From: Aliishimia ponticola
GTDB lineage: Bacteria; Pseudomonadota; Alphaproteobacteria; Rhodobacterales; Rhodobacteraceae
Assembly (NCBI RefSeq): GCF_004803475.1
Contig: NZ_SRKY01000001.1
Location: forward strand, 124,001 to 188,000
DNA: 64,000 nt
Direction of reading: 5' to 3'
Position 1 is the first letter of the stretch. Each line of letters opens with the position of its first letter. The notes under the pieces are model-generated. The model did no database searches, was not told the DNA's origin, and saw nothing but the letters and a program-made list of their open reading frames with translations. Below are positions 48,199 through 54,921 of the stretch, piece by piece. A program made the position numbers and the translations under genes.

Positions 48199-48855
48199 TT
48201 GACACAGACTTCCGAAAAAGCCGCCAAGCCCGCCGCCAAACTGTCGCAAGACCCGCACGCCCTGCGAGAGACCCGTGAGAAGAACCTCGAAACCGCGATT
48301 GGCCGCCAGGTGCGCGAATTGCGCAAACGCCAGCGGCTGACCGGATCGGATCTGGCTGTGATGACCGGTTTGTCGGTGGGGATGCTGTCCAAGATCGAAA
48401 ACGGTGTGATTTCCCCATCGCTCAACACGCTGCAAACCTTGGCCGACGCGCTGCGGGTGCCGTTTTTGCAGCTTTTCTCGGGCTTTGAAGAACGGCGCGG
48501 CGCGATGCATGTCAAAGCCGGGCAGGGCGCAGAGGTGGAGCGTGAGGGCACGCGCTCGGGCCATCAATACCAGCTTCTGGGGCATATCGGTTCGAACAAT
48601 ACCGGCGTGGTGGTCGAACCCTATCTGCTTGTTCTGACGGATGAAGCCGACCGTTTTCGCACCTTCCAGCATGAGGGGATGGAGTTCCTTTATATGATCG
48701 AAGGCGTGGTCGGTTATCGGCATGGCGACCAGCTTTACCGGCTAGAACCAGGCGATAGCCTGCTCTTCGACGCCGATGCCCCCCATGGGCCGGAGGAGTT
48801 GATCGAACTGCCCGCGCGATTCCTCTCCATCATCACCTATCCGCAACAGAAGTGA
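48199..48855 (+). CDS. XRE-family regulator with C-terminal cupin domain, likely controller of methylated-amine genes
   Basis: A 218-residue protein. After a 30-residue charged leader comes an XRE helix-turn-helix (about 36-90, LTGSDLAVMTGLSVGMLSKIENGVISPSLNTLQTLADAL). A small cupin effector domain follows (about 135-215) with EGMEFLYMIEGVVGYRHGDQLYRLEPGDSLLFDADAPHG. This is the PuuR/YdcN-like layout that senses small amines, amino acids or their adducts. The only usable start in frame is TTG at 48199, because a stop lies 19-21 bp upstream and the next methionine is inside the DNA-binding domain. The gene directly precedes the mgs operon, and a shared inverted repeat links it to mgsA and tmm. 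Confidence 0.82.
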   Translation: MTQTSEKAAKPAAKLSQDPHALRETREKNLETAIGRQVRELRKRQRLTGSDLAVMTGLSVGMLSKIENGVISPSLNTLQTLADALRVPFLQLFSGFEERRGAMHVKAGQGAEVEREGTRSGHQYQLLGHIGSNNTGVVVEPYLLVLTDEADRFRTFQHEGMEFLYMIEGVVGYRHGDQLYRLEPGDSLLFDADAPHGPEELIELPARFLSIITYPQQK

Positions 48856-48944
48856 TGCCGGTGCAGCCCAAATTCGCGGCGGGCGCTTGGAAAAATGCCC
48901 AATAATCGCGCAGAATTCGGCTCGCGAAATCTTTTGTAAAGAAA

Positions 48945-48961
48945 TATTCCCCCGGGGAAAT
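48945..48961. promoter_or_regulatory. Degenerate copy of the inverted repeat before mgsA
   Basis: TATTC (48945-48949), spacer CCCCGGG, GAAAT (48957-48961) keeps the core TTC-N7-GAA of the operator-like sites. The neighbourhood TTCCCCCGGGGAA is itself nearly palindromic. Confidence 0.5.
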
Positions 48962-48984
48962 AATTTGGATTGAGGGTGAACATT

Positions 48985-49001
48985 ATTTCCCGGTAAGAAA
49001 T
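48985..49001. promoter_or_regulatory. Inverted repeat ATTTC-N7-GAAAT before mgsA
   Basis: ATTTC at 48985-48989, spacer CCGGTAA, GAAAT at 48997-49001, 39 bp before the mgsA start. It is the same structure as at 48099 and 62442, close enough to the start to overlap a promoter or early transcript. Confidence 0.65.
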
Positions 49002-49040
49002 CTCCGACGGCGCCAGCGCCAAAGCAAAACGGAGAATGCA

Positions 49041-49931
49041 ATGTGTGGGATTGTAGGGCTGTTTCTCAAACGGGATGAGCTGCGCCCCCAGCTTGGTGAC
49101 ATGCTCACCGATATGCTCATCACCATGACCGATCGCGGTCCCGACAGTGCGGGCATCGCGATCTATGGCGACGAGGCCGAGGGCCGGGTCAAGATCACGG
49201 TGCAGTCCGATACACCGGATACGGATTTCGAAGGGCTCGAACCCGCGCTGAGCGCCGAAATCGGCGTCGCCGCGACGACCCGCGTGATCGATACCCATGC
49301 GGTGTTAAGCGTGCCGTCGGACAAAGAGGCCGCAGCCATCGCTTGGCTCGAAGCGCGCGGCTTGCGGATCATGGGGTCTGGCCAGTCGATGGAGATTTAC
49401 AAGGAAGTCGGCCTGCCCAAGGACGTGGCCGCCCGCTTTGGTCTGCGCGACATGGGCGGCAGCCACGGCATCGGCCATACCCGCATGGCCACCGAAAGCG
49501 CGGTGACGACACTTGGGGCGCACCCGTTCTCGACCGCGGATGACCAATGCCTTGTGCATAACGGCTCGCTGTCGAACCACAACCAGATGCGCCGCAAGCT
49601 CGCCCACAAGGGGGTCTTTACCCGGTCCGAAAACGATACCGAGGTGGGCGCGGCCTATATCTCGTCGCGGGTGGCCGATGGCGACACGCTGGGCGAGGCG
49701 CTGGAAGGCACTTTAAAGGATCTGGACGGCTTCTTCACCTTTGTTGCGGGCACCAAGGACGGCTTCGGCGTCGTGCGCGACCCGATCGCCTGCAAGCCCG
49801 CCGTGATGGCTGAAACCGACGATTACGTCGCCTTCGCCAGTGAATACCGGGCCTTTGCCGATCTGCCGGGCATCGAAGCAGCCCGCATCTGGGAGCCGGA
49901 GCCCGCAACTGTCTATTTCTGGGAGCGTTGA
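49041..49931 (+). CDS. mgsA: N-methylglutamate synthase subunit A (class II glutamine amidotransferase, GlxB-like)
   Basis: A 296-residue class II amidotransferase. It begins MCGIVGLF, so C2 becomes the N-terminal nucleophile after methionine removal. It has RGPDSAG at 32-38, HTRMATES and HPFSTADDQCLVHNGSLSNH, the motifs of the glutamine-binding domain of glutamate synthase and PurF. In the N-methylglutamate pathway MgsA works with MgsB and MgsC to move methylamine from gamma-glutamylmethylamide to 2-oxoglutarate, giving N-methylglutamate. GGAGAATGCA gives a ribosome-binding site. It is the first gene of the ten-gene operon running to purU. Confidence 0.9.
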   Translation: MCGIVGLFLKRDELRPQLGDMLTDMLITMTDRGPDSAGIAIYGDEAEGRVKITVQSDTPDTDFEGLEPALSAEIGVAATTRVIDTHAVLSVPSDKEAAAIAWLEARGLRIMGSGQSMEIYKEVGLPKDVAARFGLRDMGGSHGIGHTRMATESAVTTLGAHPFSTADDQCLVHNGSLSNHNQMRRKLAHKGVFTRSENDTEVGAAYISSRVADGDTLGEALEGTLKDLDGFFTFVAGTKDGFGVVRDPIACKPAVMAETDDYVAFASEYRAFADLPGIEAARIWEPEPATVYFWER

Positions 49932-49934
49932 TCC

Positions 49935-50621
49935 ATGACCATCACGCTGGATATGGCGCAGACCGATCTGCGCACCGTCAACACCACGCTGCAAGCGGCT
50001 GCCAAGGGGCAGGCGAATGAGGCGTATATCATCGAAAACCCGCGCGGCAGCCATGCGATGGCCTGCGGCCTTGATGGGGCGCTGGATGTCACGGTCAAAG
50101 GCTCGACCGGGTATTACACCGCCGGGATGAACAAGGACGCCACCGTGACGGTCGAAGGCTCCGCCGGGCCGGGTGTCGCGGAAAACATGATGTCGGGTGT
50201 CGTGACCATTCAGGGCGACGCCAGCCAATATGCCGGGGCGACCGGGCATGGCGGTTTGCTGAACATCCGGGGCAATGCGTCCTCGCGCTGCGGCATTTCG
50301 ATGAAGGGCATCGACATCGTGGTGCATGGCAGTATCGGCCATATGTGCGCGTTCATGGCGCAAAAGGGCAATCTTGTCGTGCTGGGCGACGCGGGCGACG
50401 CGCTGGGGGACAGCCTGTACGAGGCGCGTCTGTTCGTGCGGGGATCGGTCAAATCCCTTGGGGCCGATTGCATCGAAAAAGAGATGCGGGACGAACACCT
50501 GACCCTGCTGGCCGAGCTTCTGGAAAAAGCCGGGGCGGATGCCAAACCCGAAGAGTTCAAGCGCTACGGCTCTGCCCGCAAGCTTTACAATTTCAACATC
50601 GATCACGCAGACGAATACTGA
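49935..50621 (+). CDS. mgsB: N-methylglutamate synthase subunit B (GXGXG domain, GlxC-like)
   Basis: A 228-residue protein made largely of the right-handed beta-helix GXGXG domain found at the C-terminus of glutamate synthase. Repeats such as VTVKGSTGYYTAGMNKDATVTVEGSAGPG, GDASQYAGATGHGGLLNIRGNASSR and GNLVVLGDAGDALGDSLYEARLFVRG are seen. It serves as a structural arm of the synthase complex between the amidotransferase (MgsA) and the FMN domain (MgsC). Start is 3 bp after mgsA, so translation is coupled. Separate genes for the three glutamate-synthase modules are the hallmark of Mgs/GlxBCD. Confidence 0.9.
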   Translation: MTITLDMAQTDLRTVNTTLQAAAKGQANEAYIIENPRGSHAMACGLDGALDVTVKGSTGYYTAGMNKDATVTVEGSAGPGVAENMMSGVVTIQGDASQYAGATGHGGLLNIRGNASSRCGISMKGIDIVVHGSIGHMCAFMAQKGNLVVLGDAGDALGDSLYEARLFVRGSVKSLGADCIEKEMRDEHLTLLAELLEKAGADAKPEEFKRYGSARKLYNFNIDHADEY

Positions 50622-50631
50622 GGAGCGCGAT

Positions 50632-51957
50632 ATGGACAAGACACCGCAGACCCTGCCGCGCCAGAGCTGGACCTTCTCGAACGAAGTGAATTCCGAAATT
50701 CGCCGCGCTGCCGCCACGGGCATCTATGACATTCGCGGCGGGGGCGCCAAGCGCCGCGTTCCGCATTTCGACGACCTGCTGTTTCTGGGCGCGTCGATGT
50801 CGCGCTATCCGCTCGAAGGCTACCGCGAGAAATGCGACACCTCGGTTGTGCTGGGCACGCGCTTTGCCAAGAAGCCGATCGAATTGAAGATCCCGATCAC
50901 CATCGCGGGCATGTCCTTTGGCGCGCTTTCCGGTCAGGCGAAAGAGGCGCTGGGCCGCGGCGCGACCATGGCGGGCACCTCCACCACCACCGGCGACGGC
51001 GGCATGACCGAGGAAGAGCGCGGCCATTCCGAAAAGCTGGTCTATCAATACCTTCCGTCGCGCTACGGGATGAACCCGGACGATCTGCGCCGCGCCGATG
51101 CCATCGAAGTGGTCGTCGGGCAGGGGGCCAAGCCGGGCGGTGGCGGGATGCTGCTGGGCCAGAAGATCACTGAACGGGTCGCGGGAATGCGCGATCTGCC
51201 GCAAGGGATCGACCAACGCTCCGCTTGCCGTCACCCGGATTGGACCGGGCCGGACGATCTGGAGATCAAGATCCTCGAACTGCGCGAAATCACCAATTGG
51301 GAAAAGCCGATCTATATCAAGATCGGCGGCGCGCGCCCCTATTACGATACTGCGCTAGCGGTGAAGGCGGGGGCCGATGTGGTCGTGCTGGACGGGATGC
51401 AGGGCGGCACGGCGGCGACGCAGGATGTGTTCATCGAACATGTGGGGCAGCCGACGCTGGCCTGTATCCGCCCCGCCGTTCAGGCGCTTCAGGATCTGGG
51501 AATGCACCGCGAAGTGCAGCTTGTCGTATCGGGCGGTATCCGGGGCGGCGCGGATGTGGCCAAGGCGCTTGCGCTGGGTGCGGATGCGGTGGCCATCGGA
51601 ACGGCGGCGCTGGTCGCGCTGGGCGATAACGATCCCAAATGGGAAGCCGAATACCAAAAGCTCGGCTCCACCACCGGCGCTTATGACGACTGGCACGAAG
51701 GGCGCGACCCGGCGGGCATAACCACGCAAGACCCGGAGCTGTCCAAACGGCTCGATCCGATCGCGGCAGGCCGCCGCCTGCGCAACTATCTCAACGTGAT
51801 GACACTGGAATGCCAGACCATCGCGCGGGCCTGTGGGCATAACCACGTCCACAATCTCGAACCGGAAGATTTGTGCGCCCTGACGATGGAAGCCGCCGCA
51901 ATGGCACAAGTGCCGCTGGCGGGGACCAATTGGTATCCGGGCAAACCCGGCTTCTGA
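50632..51957 (+). CDS. mgsC: N-methylglutamate synthase subunit C (FMN/glutamate-synthase domain, GlxD-like)
   Basis: A 441-residue FMN TIM-barrel protein of the GltB central-domain family. It has GMSFGALSGQAKEALGRGATMAGT, GQGAKPGGGGMLLG, IYIKIGGARPYYDTALAVKAGADVVVLDGMQGGTAATQ and the FMN-phosphate loop LVVSGGIRGGADVAKALALGADAVAIGTAAL. C-terminal cysteines (CQTIARACGHNHVHN...DLC) sit where glutamate synthases hold a 3Fe-4S cluster. It is the catalytic subunit joining methylamine and 2-oxoglutarate. The start at 50632 follows TGAGGAGCG; the longer frame overlaps mgsB and was rejected. Confidence 0.9.
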   Translation: MDKTPQTLPRQSWTFSNEVNSEIRRAAATGIYDIRGGGAKRRVPHFDDLLFLGASMSRYPLEGYREKCDTSVVLGTRFAKKPIELKIPITIAGMSFGALSGQAKEALGRGATMAGTSTTTGDGGMTEEERGHSEKLVYQYLPSRYGMNPDDLRRADAIEVVVGQGAKPGGGGMLLGQKITERVAGMRDLPQGIDQRSACRHPDWTGPDDLEIKILELREITNWEKPIYIKIGGARPYYDTALAVKAGADVVVLDGMQGGTAATQDVFIEHVGQPTLACIRPAVQALQDLGMHREVQLVVSGGIRGGADVAKALALGADAVAIGTAALVALGDNDPKWEAEYQKLGSTTGAYDDWHEGRDPAGITTQDPELSKRLDPIAAGRRLRNYLNVMTLECQTIARACGHNHVHNLEPEDLCALTMEAAAMAQVPLAGTNWYPGKPGF

Positions 51958-52028
51958 ACCCACGCCAAGACGCGGCATCAAAGGGGCGGGGAACTGCCCC
52001 GGCCAACAGACAATCAAAGGACAGGACA

Positions 52029-53348
52029 GTGACAGACCTCGCAGCCTTCGCCGCCGAAAACGGCATCAAGTATTTCATGATCTCCTTCACCGACCTGTTC
52101 GGCGGGCAACGGGCCAAGCTGGTTCCGGCACAGGCCATCGCCGACATGCAGGAAGACGGCGCGGGCTTTGCCGGTTTCGCCACATGGCTCGACATGACCC
52201 CGGCGCATCCTGACATGCTGGCGGTGCCGGACCCTGAAACGGTGATCCAACTGCCATGGAAGCCTGAAGTCGCATGGGTCGCCGCGAACCCGGTGATGGA
52301 AGGCAAAGAGGTCGAACAAGCCCCGCGCAACGTGCTGCGCAAGCTGGTGGCCGAAGCCGCCGAACTGGGCCTGAACGTCAAAACCGGGATCGAGGCGGAA
52401 TTCTTCCTGCTGACGCCCGAAGGGGACAAGATTTCAGACCCCGCCGATACTGCCGAAAAGCCCTGCTATGACCAGCAGGCGGTGATGCGCCGCTACGACG
52501 TGATCGCCGAAGTCTGCGATTACATGCTGGATCTGGGCTGGGGGCCGTATCAGAACGACCACGAGGACGCCAATGGCCAGTTCGAGATGAACTGGGAATT
52601 CGACGATGCGCTGATCACGGCGGATCGCCATTCCTTCTTCAAGTTCATGGTCAAATCAGTGGCCGAAAAGCATGGTCTGCGCGCCACGTTCATGCCCAAA
52701 CCCGTCGAGGGGCTGACCGGCAATGGCTGCCATGCGCATATCTCGGTCTGGGATCTTGAGGGCAAGACTAACGCCTTTGCGACCGACAAGGGCACCGGCC
52801 CCACGGGCGAGCTTGGCCTGTCCGAGCAGGGCGCGCATTTCCTGGGTGGCATCATGAAACATGCCGAAGCTCTGGCCGCGCTGACCAACCCGACCGTGAA
52901 CAGCTACAAGCGGATCAACGCGCCGCGTACCATGTCGGGGGCTAGCTGGGCACCCAATACGGTCACATGGACCGGCAACAACCGCACCCACATGGTGCGC
53001 GTGCCGGGGCCGGGCCGCTTTGAACTGCGTCTGCCCGATGGCGCGGCGAACCCCTATCTTCTGCAAGCGGTCATCATCGCGGCGGGCCTGTCCGGCATCG
53101 CCTCCAAGGCCGATCCCGGCCCGCGCTATGACATCGACATGTATGCCGAAGGCCATACCGTGACCGACGCACCCAAACTGCCGCTGAACCTTCTGGATGC
53201 GATCCGCTGGTTCGACGAGGACGCCGAGTTGAAAGCCAAGCTGGGCAACGATTTCTCGGCCTCTTACGTCAAGATGAAGATGCAGGAATGGACCTCCTTC
53301 GTGTCGCATTTCTCGCAATGGGAACGTGAAAACACGCTCGATATCTGA
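52029..53348 (+). CDS. gmaS: Gamma-glutamylmethylamide synthetase GmaS
   Basis: A 439-residue glutamine-synthetase-family enzyme (GlnT-like) that joins methylamine to glutamate with ATP. It has the metal-binding glutamates of the GIEAEFF motif (E122, E124), the DHEDANGQFEMNW segment (about 178-189), NGCHAHIS at 232-239 and the arginine-bearing TWTGNNRTHMVRVPGPGRFELRLPDGAANPYL. Position between the synthase and dehydrogenase genes is diagnostic for GmaS rather than ordinary GlnA. The start is GTG at 52029 after AAAGGACAGGACA. It catalyses the first step for monomethylamine and is a marker gene of this pathway in marine roseobacters. Confidence 0.93.
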   Translation: MTDLAAFAAENGIKYFMISFTDLFGGQRAKLVPAQAIADMQEDGAGFAGFATWLDMTPAHPDMLAVPDPETVIQLPWKPEVAWVAANPVMEGKEVEQAPRNVLRKLVAEAAELGLNVKTGIEAEFFLLTPEGDKISDPADTAEKPCYDQQAVMRRYDVIAEVCDYMLDLGWGPYQNDHEDANGQFEMNWEFDDALITADRHSFFKFMVKSVAEKHGLRATFMPKPVEGLTGNGCHAHISVWDLEGKTNAFATDKGTGPTGELGLSEQGAHFLGGIMKHAEALAALTNPTVNSYKRINAPRTMSGASWAPNTVTWTGNNRTHMVRVPGPGRFELRLPDGAANPYLLQAVIIAAGLSGIASKADPGPRYDIDMYAEGHTVTDAPKLPLNLLDAIRWFDEDAELKAKLGNDFSASYVKMKMQEWTSFVSHFSQWERENTLDI

Positions 53349-53370
53349 GCCTTGGACCGGGACGATTTCC

Positions 53371-54621
53371 ATGCGTTTTTCTGGCTTTCGCGTGCTGGCG
53401 GAGGCGCTGACCGGCCATACCGGTTGGCGCCCGCTATGGCGCAATCCTGACCCCCAGCCCGCCTATGACTACATCATCGTGGGCGGCGGCGGGCATGGCC
53501 TTGCAGCGGCCTATTACCTTGCCAAGACTTTCGGCAAGGCCCGCATCGCGGTGCTGGAAAAGGGCTGGCTTGGCTCTGGCAATATCGGGCGCAACACGAC
53601 GATCATCCGGTCGAATTACCTGCTGCCCGGCAACCAGCCTTTCTACGAGTTTTCCATGAAGCTCTGGGAGAACCTGGAGCAGGAATTCAACTTCAACGCC
53701 ATGGTCAGCCAGCGCGGTATTCTCAACCTGATCCACTCGGACGGGCAGCGCGATGCGTTCCGCCGCCGGGGCAATGCGATTCTGCTGTCGGGGGCGGATG
53801 CGGAACTGCTGAATGCGGATCAGGTGCGCGACATGGCCCCGTTCCTGAATTTCGACAATGCGCGTTTTCCGATCAAGGGCGGGCTTTTGCAGCGCCGCGC
53901 CGGGACTGCCCGCCATGATGGCGTGGCCTGGGGCTATGCGCGCGGGGCCGATCTGGCGGGTGTGGACCTGATCCAGAACTGCGAAGTCACCGGCTTCCGG
54001 ATCGAAGGCGGCGCGGTGCGCGGGGTCGAAACCTCGCGCGGGTATATCGCGGCGGGCAAGGTCGGCGTGGCGGTGGCCGGATCGTCCAGCCGCGTGATGC
54101 AGATGGCCGGGATGCGCCTGCCGATCGAAAGCCATGTCTTGCAGGCCTTCGTCTCCGAAGGGCTCAAACCCACCATTCCGGGCGTCATTACCTTTGGGGC
54201 AGGGCATTTCTATGTCAGCCAGTCCGACAAGGGCGGTCTGGTCTTTGGCGGCGATCTGGATGGCTACAACTCCTACGCACAGCGCGGCAACCTGCCCACG
54301 ATCGAAGACGTGGCCGAAGGGGGCATGGCGCTGATGCCGATGATCGGGCGCGCGCGGTTGCTGCGCGCTTGGGGCGGTATCATGGACATGTCGATGGATG
54401 GCTCGCCGATCATCGACAAGACCCCGATAGACGGTCTCTTCCTGAATGCGGGCTGGTGCTATGGCGGGTTCAAGGCGACACCGGCCTCTGGCTATGCCTT
54501 CGCGCATCTGCTGGCGACTGGCACCCCCCATGACACCGCGCGCGGCTACCGGCTGGACCGGTTCGCCACAGGCCATGTGATCGACGAAAAAGGCGTGGGA
54601 GCCACGCCCAACCTGCATTGA
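53371..54621 (+). CDS. mgdA: N-methylglutamate dehydrogenase subunit A (sarcosine oxidase beta-like)
   Basis: A 416-residue flavoprotein with DYIIVGGGGHGLAAAYYLAKTFG at about 32-54 for FAD binding, GNIGRNTTIIRSNYLLPGN at about 70-88 (sarcosine oxidase beta region, where the covalent FMN histidine lies in the related enzyme) and GWCYGGFKATPASGYAFAH near the end. It oxidises N-methylglutamate to glutamate with transfer of the methyl group towards folate. The order beta, delta, alpha, gamma is the usual mgdABCD order. The ATG at 53371 is 22 bp after gmaS. Confidence 0.9.
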   Translation: MRFSGFRVLAEALTGHTGWRPLWRNPDPQPAYDYIIVGGGGHGLAAAYYLAKTFGKARIAVLEKGWLGSGNIGRNTTIIRSNYLLPGNQPFYEFSMKLWENLEQEFNFNAMVSQRGILNLIHSDGQRDAFRRRGNAILLSGADAELLNADQVRDMAPFLNFDNARFPIKGGLLQRRAGTARHDGVAWGYARGADLAGVDLIQNCEVTGFRIEGGAVRGVETSRGYIAAGKVGVAVAGSSSRVMQMAGMRLPIESHVLQAFVSEGLKPTIPGVITFGAGHFYVSQSDKGGLVFGGDLDGYNSYAQRGNLPTIEDVAEGGMALMPMIGRARLLRAWGGIMDMSMDGSPIIDKTPIDGLFLNAGWCYGGFKATPASGYAFAHLLATGTPHDTARGYRLDRFATGHVIDEKGVGATPNLH

Positions 54622-54630
54622 GGCCCTCTG

Positions 54631-54921
54631 ATGCTGATCCCTCATCCTCTCCTTGGTTTGCGCGACGCGCAGGAGTTCACCTATCTGGGCGATGCCAGCC
54701 TGATCGCGCGCCCTGACGGCATGGCCGAAGGGGCCGAGGCCGCCTTTGCCGAATATGTCTATCAGCGCGACAATCCGGCGGGGCTGCACCGCGAATTGTG
54801 GTTCCACGAACAGGGCGACCGGTCTTGGCTGGTCGTGACGCGCGATACCACGACACACGAGATCATCGGGGCCGAACTGGCGCGCGACGTGTCGCTGGCC
54901 CGGCGGGAGGCGGGCGCATGA
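54631..54921 (+). CDS. mgdB: N-methylglutamate dehydrogenase subunit B (sarcosine oxidase delta-like)
   Basis: A 96-residue small subunit with the SoxD pattern (MLIPHPLLGLRDAQEFTYLG, then YVYQRDNPAGLHRELWFHEQGDRSWLVVTRDT). Sarcosine oxidase delta binds zinc via cysteine and histidine residues; here the cysteines of the typical CPxC are missing (it reads PHPLLGLRD), so the metal site may be altered or absent. It starts 9 bp after mgdA and overlaps mgdC by ATGA. Length and place leave little doubt about identity. Confidence 0.87.
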   Translation: MLIPHPLLGLRDAQEFTYLGDASLIARPDGMAEGAEAAFAEYVYQRDNPAGLHRELWFHEQGDRSWLVVTRDTTTHEIIGAELARDVSLARREAGA

